From the NCBI RefSeq assembly GCF_900176335.1, contig NZ_FWXW01000006.1, positions 112,843 through 176,842 on the forward strand: 64,000 nt of DNA, in the 5' to 3' direction. Below the pieces are notes generated by a model, which worked only from the letters and a program-made list of their open reading frames with translations, did no database searches and had not been told where the DNA came from. Below, piece by piece: positions 52,511 through 60,322 of this stretch. Within the stretch, counting starts at the first letter, position 1. The number at the start of each line of letters is the position of its first letter. Both the position numbers and the translations under genes were made by a program. The DNA comes from Papillibacter cinnamivorans DSM 12816 (lineage in GTDB: Bacteria; Bacillota; Clostridia; Oscillospirales; Oscillospiraceae).

Positions 52511-53692
52511 ATGACCAAGGTATATCTCATCCGGCACGCGGAGGCGGAAGGAAATCTGTACCGCAGAATCCACGGACATTATGACAGCCTGGTGACGGAA
52601 AACGGGAAAAGGCAGATAGAGGCGCTCCGCCGTCGCTTTGCATCCATTCCCGTAGACGCGGTTTACTCCAGCGACCTGACAAGGACGCGCACCACGGCGG
52701 AGGCGATTTATATTCCCCGGAGCCTGACTCTTACGACAAAGCGGGAGCTCCGGGAGATCCACATGGGCTCCTGGGAGGACAAGACCTGGGGCGAAGTGGT
52801 CCGGGAGGACCCGGAGAGCATGGACCGCTTCGTACACCATCCCCTCCAGTGGGGCGTTCCGGGGAGCGAGAGCTTTCTCGACATGCAGCGGCGGATGGCC
52901 CGAAGCGTATCGGAGATCGCCGAACGCCACCCGGACCAGACGGTGGCCGTTTTCAGCCACGGCACCGCCATCCGCTCGGTCCTCTGCCATTTCAGCGAAC
53001 GCAGACCCGAAGAGGTGTACAGCATCGCCCACTCGGACAACACGGGCGTTTCCCTCCTGGAGTTTCACGAAGGGAAGGCCCGCATCGTCTACCAAAACGA
53101 CAATTCGCATCTGGACCAGGAGATCAGCACTTTTGCCCGCCAAAAGTGGTGGAAGAACCGGGAAGGGGAGTTTACCGACCAGAATCTGTGGTACCGGCCA
53201 CTGGATCCGGGGGGAGAAGCGGAGCTGTACCTGGAAGCCCGGCGGGACGCGTGGGAGCTGATCCACGGAAGCACCTCCGGGTTCAGCGGGAGGGCCTATC
53301 TGGAGGACGCCCTGTCTGCGGCAAGAGAAGATCCCGGGACATTGCTGTGCGCCATGTTGGGAGACGAGGCGGCGGGAATTCTGCAGATGGATCTTTTCCG
53401 CGAGGGCGAAAATGGTGTCGGCGGGATTCCGTTTTATTACATGAAGCCGAAATTCCGGGGCGCGGGACTGGGGGTACAGCTCATCGGCCAGGCCGTCAGC
53501 ATGAGCCGGCCCAGGGGCAAGAGCATCCTCCGCCTGCGGGTCGCTCCGGAAAACGCAAGGGCGGTTCGCTTTTACGAGAAGTACGGTTTTCGGAAAACCG
53601 GGGAGGAAGCGGGGCTCGTGGGAACCCTGTACGTTATGGAAAAGGCGATTGGATACGGCGAAGGCCCCAATCCGCAGAAAGGGAAGGCCTGA
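52511..53692 (+). CDS. Histidine phosphatase fused to a GNAT acetyltransferase
   Basis: 393 residues with two domains. Residues 1-205 are a phosphoglycerate-mutase-like phosphatase: LIRHAEAEGN (Arg8-His9, the nucleophile) and FSHGTAIR with the second His. Residues about 215-385 are a GNAT domain: YYMKPKFRGAGLGVQLIGQA is the acetyl-CoA loop (R-G-x-G-L-G) and LRLRVAPENARAVRFYEKYGF the C-terminal signature. No linker break or frameshift is seen, so the fusion is genuine. Possible targets are a phosphorylated small molecule or a peptide amine. AAAAAGGAG precedes the ATG; the radical SAM gene starts nine bases after the stop. Confidence 0.88.
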   Translation: MTKVYLIRHAEAEGNLYRRIHGHYDSLVTENGKRQIEALRRRFASIPVDAVYSSDLTRTRTTAEAIYIPRSLTLTTKRELREIHMGSWEDKTWGEVVREDPESMDRFVHHPLQWGVPGSESFLDMQRRMARSVSEIAERHPDQTVAVFSHGTAIRSVLCHFSERRPEEVYSIAHSDNTGVSLLEFHEGKARIVYQNDNSHLDQEISTFARQKWWKNREGEFTDQNLWYRPLDPGGEAELYLEARRDAWELIHGSTSGFSGRAYLEDALSAAREDPGTLLCAMLGDEAAGILQMDLFREGENGVGGIPFYYMKPKFRGAGLGVQLIGQAVSMSRPRGKSILRLRVAPENARAVRFYEKYGFRKTGEEAGLVGTLYVMEKAIGYGEGPNPQKGKA

Positions 53693-53701
53693 GAGTGTCA
53701 G

Positions 53702-55681
53702 ATGGGAGACAGTAAGGAAAACGCCGGGGGCTTTCTCCCGGTCAATCTGGAGGATCTGCGGGCGAGAAACTGGGATTTCTACGATTTTCTCGTGATTTCC
53801 GGGGATGCCTATGTGGATCACCCCAGCTTCGGAGCCGCGGTCATAGCCCGGGTCCTGGAGGCGGAAGGATACCGTGTCGCTTTCCTGGCCCAGCCGGACT
53901 GGCACAGCGCGGAACCCTTCAGAGCTCTGGGAAGGCCGCGCCTCGCCGCTCTTATCACAGGGGGCAACATCGATTCCATGGTGGCCCACTATACCGCCGC
54001 CAAGCGGCGCAGGAGCGACGACGCGTACAGTCCGGGAAACCGGGCGGGGCTCCGGCCCGACCGGGCGGCAATTGTCTACTCCAACCGAATCCGGGAAGCC
54101 TGGCCGGACCTGCCGGTGATTCTGGGGGGACTGGAGGCTTCCCTGCGGCGCTTTGCCCATTACGACTACTGGGAGGACAAGGTGCGCCGTTCGATCCTCG
54201 CCGATTCCGGCGCGGATCTTTTGATTTACGGCATGGGCGAGCGGGCCGTAAGGGAAACGGCGCGGTCGCTTTCCCAAGGGCTGCCGGTGTCCGAAATCAC
54301 CGGCGTAAGAGGCACCGCGTATTTTACCAAGGATCCCGCCGCGAGCCCGTTTCCCATGGTGGAATGTTATTCCTTTGAGGCGGTTTCGAAAAATAAACGG
54401 GAGTATGCCGAGGCCACGCGGATTCAGTACGAAGAACACGACAACGTCCGGGGGCGGGGAATTCTCCAGAAGCACGGGCAGCGGTGGCTTGCGGTCAATC
54501 CACCCGCCGCGCCTTTGGACGCCGCGGAGCTGGACAGGGCCGCGGAGCTTCCCTATATGCGCCGGGCCCATCCTATGTACGATGAGCTGGGAGGCGTCCC
54601 CGCCATCGAGGAGGTGCGTTTTTCCGTCATCCACAACCGGGGCTGCTTCGGCGCGTGCAATTTCTGCTCTTTGGCATTTCATCAGGGGCGAATGGTCACC
54701 GCCCGGAGCCAGGACTCGGTGATCCGGGAAGTGGAGGGATTTATAAAAAACCCCCTCTTCAAGGGATATGTGCACGATGTGGGCGGCCCCACAGCCAATT
54801 TCCGACATCCGTCCTGTAAAAAGCAGGCCGCTCTCGGCATGTGCAAAGATAAAAACTGCCTGTTCCCGGAGCCGTGTCCCAATCTGGACGCGGACCAGTC
54901 CGATTATCTGAAGCTGCTTCGCAGGCTGCGGGCAATCCCCGGCGTCAAGAAGGTGTTTATTCGTTCCGGGATCCGGTTCGACTATCTTCTGGCGGATAAA
55001 AACGGGGAATTTTTTTCCGAACTGGTGAAGTATCACGTGAGCGGCCAGCTGAAGGTGGCTCCCGAGCACTGCGTCAGCCGGGTGCTCTATTATATGGGCA
55101 AGCCGCAGATCCAGACGTATGAGAAGTTCAAGGAAAAATACGAGCGGCTCAACCGGAAATACGGAAAGGAGCAGTATCTGGTGCCCTATCTCATGTCCTC
55201 CCATCCGGGGTGCAGGCTTCAGGACGCGGTGGAGCTGGCGGAGTACCTCAACCGGACGGGGCGGCAGCCGGAGCAGGTGCAGGATTTTTATCCCACGCCC
55301 GGCACGCTGTCCACCTGCATGTATTACACCGGGATCGACCCCCGTACCATGAAGGAGGTCTATGTTCCCAGAGACAAGCGGGAAAAGGCACTGCAGAGGG
55401 CGCTTTTGCAGTGGAAGCGGCCGGACAAGCGGCGGCTGGTGCTGGAGGCGCTGCGGGAGGCGGGCAGGGAGGACCTTATCGGATACGGCAAGAACTGCCT
55501 TGTGAGGCCCGAGGGCGTGCCCTCCTCAAAAAGGAAGCAGACGGGAGGGGGAAAGAGGGGACCGGACAAGACTGCCGGGACAGATAATAAGCGGGGCGGA
55601 AAAACACCCGCCAGAGGGAGCAAACGGCCGCCCGCCGGCGGGAAACGCCCAGCCGGAGGAAAGAAAAAAGCAGCCGGATAA
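53702..55681 (+). CDS. YgiQ/UPF0313-family radical SAM protein
   Basis: 659 residues. An N-terminal B12-binding-like region of about 290 residues is followed by the radical SAM motif CFGACNFC (Cys315, 319 and 322), then TARSQDSVIREVEGF. A later Cys-rich segment (HPSCKKQAALGMCKDKNC) may bind a second cluster. The last 70 residues are Lys/Arg/Gly/Pro-rich and probably bind nucleic acid, though conserved tails of this kind are usual in the family. Substrate unknown. It begins nine bases after the fusion gene and is likely cotranscribed. Confidence 0.9.
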   Translation: MGDSKENAGGFLPVNLEDLRARNWDFYDFLVISGDAYVDHPSFGAAVIARVLEAEGYRVAFLAQPDWHSAEPFRALGRPRLAALITGGNIDSMVAHYTAAKRRRSDDAYSPGNRAGLRPDRAAIVYSNRIREAWPDLPVILGGLEASLRRFAHYDYWEDKVRRSILADSGADLLIYGMGERAVRETARSLSQGLPVSEITGVRGTAYFTKDPAASPFPMVECYSFEAVSKNKREYAEATRIQYEEHDNVRGRGILQKHGQRWLAVNPPAAPLDAAELDRAAELPYMRRAHPMYDELGGVPAIEEVRFSVIHNRGCFGACNFCSLAFHQGRMVTARSQDSVIREVEGFIKNPLFKGYVHDVGGPTANFRHPSCKKQAALGMCKDKNCLFPEPCPNLDADQSDYLKLLRRLRAIPGVKKVFIRSGIRFDYLLADKNGEFFSELVKYHVSGQLKVAPEHCVSRVLYYMGKPQIQTYEKFKEKYERLNRKYGKEQYLVPYLMSSHPGCRLQDAVELAEYLNRTGRQPEQVQDFYPTPGTLSTCMYYTGIDPRTMKEVYVPRDKREKALQRALLQWKRPDKRRLVLEALREAGREDLIGYGKNCLVRPEGVPSSKRKQTGGGKRGPDKTAGTDNKRGGKTPARGSKRPPAGGKRPAGGKKKAAG

Positions 55682-55786
55682 CTTTTCGCTTCAGAGAAAG
55701 TCCGTTCGGCTGTTGAAAAAGCAATATACAAGAAGCATGTGCTGCGAGGTTTGGTTTCACAGCACATGCAGACAGTATACGATTCC

Positions 55787-55816
55787 CGTTTTTTCCGCTT
55801 TAAAGCGGAAAAAACG
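55787..55816. repeat. Perfect 30-base palindrome
   Basis: CGTTTTTTCCGCTTT followed by its exact complement without a loop. It lies between the convergent radical SAM gene and the small lipoprotein gene; it can act as a terminator for either. A second inverted repeat, GCATGTGCTG / CAGCACATGC, lies just upstream at about 55733-55770. Confidence 0.6.
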
Positions 55817-55876
55817 CAATATTCGGCCCCGGACCACAAAATGGCGATAAAGCACCGAATCCCGGCGCGTTTCTTA

Positions 55877-56083
55877 TTATGTGGTCTTCGGCGTCGCGCT
55901 GGGGCTGACGGAAGGCACCGTGGTAGGCGAGGTGGTGACTTTCGTTGTGGGAGCCACCGTTGAGGTAGGCGCTACTGTTACCTTTGTGGTGGGAGACGTC
56001 GTCGTAGTCGTCCCCGTGGTGCAGCCCGCCAGAGCAAGCAGCATGGCGGCAGTGGCAATCAAGAAGCCCAGCTTCCGTTTCAT
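55877..56083 (-). CDS. Small Thr/Pro-rich lipoprotein
   Basis: 68 residues. A signal peptide with lipobox LAGC (Cys20) is followed by a low-complexity tail of Thr, Pro, Ser and Val. The ATG at 56083 has AGGAGG eight bases upstream. Such tails may act as spacers or glycosylation sites on the cell surface, but the function is unknown. It is divergent from the perR operon. Confidence 0.75.
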   Translation of the reverse strand: MKRKLGFLIATAAMLLALAGCTTGTTTTTSPTTKVTVAPTSTVAPTTKVTTSPTTVPSVSPSATPKTT

Positions 56084-56222
56084 TTTATTTCCTCCTGATC
56101 TTATGATTTTAAAACAAAGCGATCCGGGATATAGTATTCGCATTTTATACCGCTTTACTCTCAAATCGGCAGAAAAGTAAAAACTGTATCCGGACGATTT
56201 TACATTTTGGTAAAAATACTAC

Positions 56223-56273
56223 TTGCATTTTTCCCAAATGTGTGTATACTGATAACAGTAATCGTTATGATTA
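56223..56273 (+). promoter_or_regulatory. perR promoter with a PerR-box-like operator
   Basis: TTGCAT (56223-56228) and TATACT (56245-56250) with a 16-base spacer. Just downstream, TAATCGT-T-ATGATTA (56259-56273) is a 7-1-7 inverted repeat close to the PerR-box layout, overlapping the start region of the transcript; autoregulation is the simplest reading. Confidence 0.65.
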
Positions 56274-56286
56274 GCGAGGAAACGTT

Positions 56287-56682
56287 ATGAAATTGAGGCG
56301 CTATTCAAGACAGCGGGAAATCATCCATGCGGCGCTGAAGGAGACAAAAGAACATCCCACCGCCGACATGCTGTATGAGCGGCTGAAGCCGGAAAACCCG
56401 AATCTCAGCCTGGGGACCGTTTACCGCAATCTGAATCAGCTTGTGGAAGAGGGGTCCGTGCGGCGGCTGAGCTTCCCGGTGGAGCGCTTCGACGCGAGAA
56501 CCGAAGCGCATCCACACATGATATGCATCCGGTGCGGCAGAGTGGTCGACATCGATCTGCCTTACTGCGAAGCGCTGGACCGTCAGGCGACGGATATGAG
56601 CGGTCACGAGGTTTCTCACCATGAGCTGCTTTTTTCCGGAACCTGTGAAGACTGCAGGAAAATAATCAATATAAAATCTTAA
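56287..56682 (+). CDS. perR: PerR-type Fur-family peroxide-responsive repressor
   Basis: 131 residues. Winged helix N-terminus with SLGTVYRNLNQLVEEG as the recognition helix, a metal site with HPHMICIRCG, VVDID (Asp where PerR, unlike Fur, keeps its regulatory metal ligand) and structural zinc Cys pairs CIRC and CEDC. PerR loses DNA binding when its regulatory metal site is oxidised by peroxide. It sits ahead of superoxide reductase and rubrerythrin genes, which it probably controls along with itself. GAGGA precedes the ATG. Confidence 0.9.
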   Translation: MKLRRYSRQREIIHAALKETKEHPTADMLYERLKPENPNLSLGTVYRNLNQLVEEGSVRRLSFPVERFDARTEAHPHMICIRCGRVVDIDLPYCEALDRQATDMSGHEVSHHELLFSGTCEDCRKIINIKS

Positions 56683-56694
56683 GGAGGAAATTGT

Positions 56695-57063
56695 ATGGAA
56701 CTGAAACTGTATCGGTGCGCGCACTGCGGAAACATCGCTTTTAAGGTTGTGGACAAGGGTGTACCCATGGTGTGCTGCGGAGAAAAAATGGGAGAACTGG
56801 TTGCCAATACAACCGACGGAGCGCTTGAAAAGCACGTCCCGGTGATGGAGACAAAAGACGGAGTCACGACCATCAAGGTCGGGTCCGTCACTCATCCCAT
56901 GCTCCCGGAGCATTACATCCAGTTCATCGCCGCAGCGGGGGACGATACCCTGTCTTTCAAATTCCTGAAACCCGGAGAGGCGCCGGAATATGCCCTTCAT
57001 GCGGAAGGCGGCGTCAAGGCTTACGAATACTGCAACCTGCACGGGTACTGGACCAGCAAATAA
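56695..57063 (+). CDS. dfx: Desulfoferrodoxin (superoxide reductase)
   Basis: Reduces superoxide to hydrogen peroxide without making oxygen, the standard anaerobe strategy. 122 residues. The N-terminal desulforedoxin domain has CAHCG and a CC pair for the rubredoxin-like iron. The catalytic iron site is formed by His in EKHVPV, His in THPMLPEHYI, and the C-terminal CNLHG (Cys and His). It lies 12 bases after perR and 54 bases before rubrerythrin. AAGGAGG precedes the ATG. Confidence 0.95.
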   Translation: MELKLYRCAHCGNIAFKVVDKGVPMVCCGEKMGELVANTTDGALEKHVPVMETKDGVTTIKVGSVTHPMLPEHYIQFIAAAGDDTLSFKFLKPGEAPEYALHAEGGVKAYEYCNLHGYWTSK

Positions 57064-57117
57064 TCGAACGAAACGCGAAGACCGCAAGATTAAATTTTAA
57101 TTGGGAAAGGTGACTGT

Positions 57118-57654
57118 ATGAAAAACTTGGCCGGATCCAAGACGGAAACGAACCTGTGGACGGCGTTTGCCGGGGAGTCCCAGGCGCGCAACAAGTATAC
57201 ATATTTCGCAAGTACTGCGAAGAAGGAAGGCTACGAGCAGATCGCGGCGATTTTTGAGGAAACCGCCGGCAACGAGAAAGAACACGCAAAGCTTTGGTTC
57301 AAGCTTCTGGACGGAATTGCGGACACCTCGAAGAATCTGGAGCACGCCGCGGCCGGCGAGCACTACGAATGGACCGAGATGTACCGGAACTTTGCCGACC
57401 AGGCGAGGGAAGAGGGATTCGATTACATCGCAAAGCTCTTTGAAGGCGTTCTGGGGATCGAAAAAGAGCATGAGGCGAGGTATCTTGCTCTTCTGAAAAA
57501 CGTGGAGTCCGAGGAGGTTTTCAAGAAGACCGGCGAGCAGATCTGGATCTGCAGAAACTGCGGACATATTCACATCGGAAGCTCTGCGCCCGAGGTTTGT
57601 CCGGTATGCGCGCACCCCAAGGCCTATTTTGAACTGAGAAAAGAAAATTATTAA
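57118..57654 (+). CDS. rbr: Rubrerythrin
   Basis: 178 residues. A diiron four-helix domain reduces hydrogen peroxide (E-x-x-A pattern in AGESQARNKY, FEETAGNEKEHAKL and GVLGIEKEHEARY), and the C-terminal rubredoxin domain (CRNCGH, CPVCAHP) carries electrons. Together with superoxide reductase it completes removal of superoxide and peroxide. GGGAAAGGTG is upstream of the ATG. A strong terminator follows. Confidence 0.95.
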   Translation: MKNLAGSKTETNLWTAFAGESQARNKYTYFASTAKKEGYEQIAAIFEETAGNEKEHAKLWFKLLDGIADTSKNLEHAAAGEHYEWTEMYRNFADQAREEGFDYIAKLFEGVLGIEKEHEARYLALLKNVESEEVFKKTGEQIWICRNCGHIHIGSSAPEVCPVCAHPKAYFELRKENY

Positions 57655-57666
57655 TCTGATCCATTT

Positions 57667-57700
57667 AAAGCCGGCGCCTCCTATGGGAGGCGCCGGCTTT
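57667..57700 (+). terminator. Terminator after rubrerythrin
   Basis: AAAGCCGGCGCCTCC / GGAGGCGCCGGCTTT, 15-bp perfect stem with a 4-base loop, running into TTTTT at the arm end. Confidence 0.85.
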
Positions 57701-57737
57701 TTACCGGTATCGCGGTCAATCCCGGCGGGGCAAAAAG

Positions 57738-57763
57738 AAGCGCGGAAATATTTTTCCGCGCTT
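57738..57763 (-). terminator. Terminator of the hypothetical exported protein gene
   Basis: AAGCGCGGAAA / TTTCCGCGCTT, 11-bp perfect stem with a 4-base loop, followed on the minus strand by CTTTTTG. Confidence 0.7.
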
Positions 57764-57803
57764 AACAAGATTAGATTCCGGGTTTACTGCTCATTGCGTT
57801 TTT

Positions 57804-58508
57804 TCAGATGGTCCACTGGCTGTGGATAATGGCTACGATTTTCGGCTGGGAATTATACATCTCAAACACCAGTTTCAGGCTGCACCAGTCATATCCGTCA
57901 TATTCCTCCTGAAGCCCGGGAAAATGAAATTCCACAAAATCGGCATCCGGGAAAATCTCTTCCACATTTTCAAGAGAATTGCCGTACTGCAGGATCTGAT
58001 TGATGCCGATCATTGGCGCTTGGGTGTAATCTGCGTTGAACACATAGGTTTTAAAATACTCCGCCATCGTCAGCTCAATGGGTTTGCCTTCCCCGTTCGT
58101 GATGCCCCAGGTATACTTCGCGGTGTCCGTATCCAGCGAGGCGATCTCTTTGGCGGAAAAGCGCAGGTTGCCCGAAAGATTGACGGTGGAATAAGGGACG
58201 AAGATCACCCCGTCCACCGGGTGAATCATTTCAGCCAAAGACTCATAGTCCCCCGCCTTGATATATTCCAAGGCGTCGCATGCCACTTTCAATAAAGATG
58301 TGCTCTTATCGGGATTATATTCGGAAACGTCGTCCGACGGGCTTACGGAAGGAAGGACGTCCGCCGCGGAGAGCATATCCTGCTGCTCGGGGACCATTGT
58401 AGCCTGCAAGGCTGTATCCGTTTTTTCACAAGGCAGTTCATCTATATAAATACCAATCAAAAGACCCAGAATCAATGTGAGTACACATACGATTACTGTC
58501 TTTTTCAA
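57804..58508 (-). CDS. Hypothetical exported or membrane-anchored protein
   Basis: 234 residues from a TTG start at 58508 with GGAGGTGATG upstream. An N-terminal hydrophobic segment (TVIVCVLTLILGLLIGIYI) anchors or exports the protein, followed by a linker and an alpha/beta domain that includes YIKAGDYESLAEMIHPVDGVIFVPYS and VEFHFPGLQEEYDGYDW. I do not recognise the family, though similar single-anchor proteins are common in Clostridia. Its promoter region faces the udp gene across a copy of the hairpin repeat. Function unknown. Confidence 0.7.
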   Translation of the reverse strand: MKKTVIVCVLTLILGLLIGIYIDELPCEKTDTALQATMVPEQQDMLSAADVLPSVSPSDDVSEYNPDKSTSLLKVACDALEYIKAGDYESLAEMIHPVDGVIFVPYSTVNLSGNLRFSAKEIASLDTDTAKYTWGITNGEGKPIELTMAEYFKTYVFNADYTQAPMIGINQILQYGNSLENVEEIFPDADFVEFHFPGLQEEYDGYDWCSLKLVFEMYNSQPKIVAIIHSQWTI

Positions 58509-58663
58509 GGCATCACCTCCAGAGACAGATTTATGCCCATTCATTTTAAACGAGGCAGTGACAAAAATCAACAACAAAAGGTTACAAAACGCAATCCGGA
58601 CAGTGTAAACTGCATATCGGGCGGAGTTTCTCTGAACTCCATCGCAAACAGCTGCAGCTTTTA

Positions 58664-58782
58664 TGGTATAATAGCCGCAGCGCAGCCGGTATACCTGGTT
58701 TATGGCGCGGTTTGCTCCCGCCCTTGGGTCGGAACCCCAAACGATGCCAAATACCACGAAACGCTTAGCGTTTGTGGTATAC
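58664..58782 (+). repeat. Dispersed hairpin repeat, copy E
   Basis: Same family as the copies near 7.3 and 15.4 kb. It opens TGGTATAATAGCC, contains TTTATGGCGCGGTTTGCTCCCGCCC with a paired GGAACC-type arm, CAAACGATGCC, and ends in the hairpin ATACCAC-GAAACGC / GCGTTT-GTGGTAT. It lies between the minus-strand hypothetical gene and udp. The rest of the 58509-58816 gap has no gene I can support. Confidence 0.8.
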
Positions 58783-58816
58783 TTATATGCAGCGATACAT
58801 AAAGGAGGGAAGCGGT

Positions 58817-59590
58817 TTGCATCAGGATCAGCTTCAGTATCATATTCAGTGTTCCGAAGGGCAGGTGGGCCGGTACTGCATCCTGCCCGGGGATCCGGGC
58901 CGGTGCGCCGCCATCGCGGCTCAATTTGAAAACGCCCAGAGGGTGGCGTACAACCGGGAGTTTATGACCTATACCGGAACGCTGAACGGAGAGCGTGTCA
59001 CCGTTACCTCCACGGGGATCGGAGGGCCTTCCGCTGCAATCGCCATGGAGGAACTGGCTGCCCTGGGAGCGCATACCTTTATCCGGGTGGGAACCTGCGG
59101 AGGTATCCATACCAAAGTTAAAAGCGGGGACACGGTCATTGCCACAGGAGCCGTCAGGCAGGAAGGGACCAGCCGGGAGTATGCCCCTCTGGAATTTCCC
59201 GCGGTCCCGGATTACCGGGTTCTCGGCGCCCTGACCCGGGCTGCCTCCGATTTGGGCGTTATATGGCATGCCGGCGTCGTACAGTGCAAGGACTCTTTTT
59301 ACGGGCAGCATTCTCCGTCCCGCATGCCGGTGGCCCAGGAGCTTCTTTTCAAATGGGAGGCATGGAAGCGGCTGGGCGTTCTGGCCAGCGAGATGGAATC
59401 GGCCGCGCTTTTTGTGACGGCGGCTTCTCTGGGGGTTCGCGCGGGATCCGTGTTCCACGTGGTATGGAACCAGGAACGCCGGCTGGCCGGTCTTGCGGAT
59501 CCGGAGGATCATGACACCGAATCCGCGGTGAGCGTGGCGGTGGAAGCGCTGAAACGGTTAATCGAAGAAGACCGGGCCGGAGAGCGGTAG
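58817..59590 (+). CDS. udp: Uridine phosphorylase-like nucleoside phosphorylase
   Basis: 257 residues, uridine phosphorylase length. Converts uridine and phosphate to uracil and ribose 1-phosphate. Family motifs: [14 protein letters not shown] at the start (phosphate loop), [27 protein letters not shown], and [14 protein letters not shown] with the nucleoside-binding Met-Glu. The TTG at 58817 has AAAGGAGGG upstream; an ATG at 58790 lacks a good site. Purine-preferring relatives exist, so pyrimidine preference is likely, not sure. It complements the nucleoside importer and deoC. Confidence 0.88.
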   Translation: MHQDQLQYHIQCSEGQVGRYCILPGDPGRCAAIAAQFENAQRVAYNREFMTYTGTLNGERVTVTSTGIGGPSAAIAMEELAALGAHTFIRVGTCGGIHTKVKSGDTVIATGAVRQEGTSREYAPLEFPAVPDYRVLGALTRAASDLGVIWHAGVVQCKDSFYGQHSPSRMPVAQELLFKWEAWKRLGVLASEMESAALFVTAASLGVRAGSVFHVVWNQERRLAGLADPEDHDTESAVSVAVEALKRLIEEDRAGER

Positions 59591-59767
59591 TACGACACGG
59601 CGGTGCCAAATGAAAATAGGCTGTGCAAAGCGGGCTTCCGCCCGCTTTGTTTTTCGTTTGCCGCGGGGAGGAGCAGTCCTTTTTCGGCCGGATTCCATTT
59701 CTTCCAGCAGGGTGCACAATCCGCGGCGGCGCCGCTTGAGTATGCCGGTAAACCGTTTATTTCTCCC

Positions 59768-59817
59768 TTGACTTCCCGGCGGGGGGATGGTATAATCCTG
59801 ATTGTTTGATAATCAAA
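59768..59817 (+). promoter_or_regulatory. Promoter and FabT-box-like operator of the marR-degV unit
   Basis: TTGACT (59768-59773) and perfect TATAAT (59791-59796) with a 17-base spacer. TTTGAT-A-ATCAAA (59805-59817) is a perfect inverted repeat at the expected transcription start, matching the FabT-type box TTTGATnATCAAA known from Streptococcus. Confidence 0.75.
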
Positions 59818-59839
59818 ATAAAAAACAGGAGACAGCGCC

Positions 59840-60322
59840 ATGCCGAAAGAGGAATATTCGCGCCTCAATACCTTTCTGGTGGATACCTTCAACGTGATTC
59901 TGAAAACGGAAGAAAAAGCGCTGAGTTCGGGGCGGTTCGGGGAATTATCCATACGGGAAATGCACATCATTGAAACGGTGTGCGCCGCCAACCGGGAAGG
60001 CGGAAGCAACCGCACCACCGATATCGCCCAGGATCAGGGAGTGACTCCGGGCACACTGACGGTGGCGATCAACCGGCTCGTGAGGAAGGGATACATCCGC
60101 AGGCTTCAGGACGAGGACGACAAACGGATCATCCGTCTGTATCCTACCCGGAAGGGAGAAGAGGCAAACCGGCATCACGAGAGATTTCATCAAAACATGG
60201 TCTTGGCGGTGACGAACCGTCTGGACCAGGCGGAGCTGGAGACGCTGGAGCGCGCCCTGGAAGTGATCCGCACCTATTTTAATTCCAATCTACAGGAGGA
60301 ACTATGGCAGTCAGAATCATAA
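59840..60322 (+). CDS. fabT: FabT-like MarR-family regulator
   Basis: 160 residues, MarR winged helix. The layout matches streptococcal FabT, the acyl-ACP-dependent repressor of fatty acid synthesis: RLNTFLVDTFNVILKTEEKAL at the N-terminus, FGELSIREMHIIETV, the recognition region TPGTLTVAINRLVRKGYIRRLQ with DEDDKRIIRLYPT, and a C-terminal helix rich in Arg/His (RHHERFHQNMV). The nearby operator is a FabT-type box, so autoregulation is likely. The stop overlaps the degV start by 19 bases. No fab genes are in the window. Confidence 0.8.
   Translation: MPKEEYSRLNTFLVDTFNVILKTEEKALSSGRFGELSIREMHIIETVCAANREGGSNRTTDIAQDQGVTPGTLTVAINRLVRKGYIRRLQDEDDKRIIRLYPTRKGEEANRHHERFHQNMVLAVTNRLDQAELETLERALEVIRTYFNSNLQEELWQSES

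Noticed and set aside
51617..55204. A very long minus-strand open frame (1195 codons)
   Set aside because: It runs antisense to pyrD, the phosphatase-GNAT fusion and the radical SAM gene, all of which have clear motifs; its translation has no recognisable domain and reflects GC-rich codon bias.
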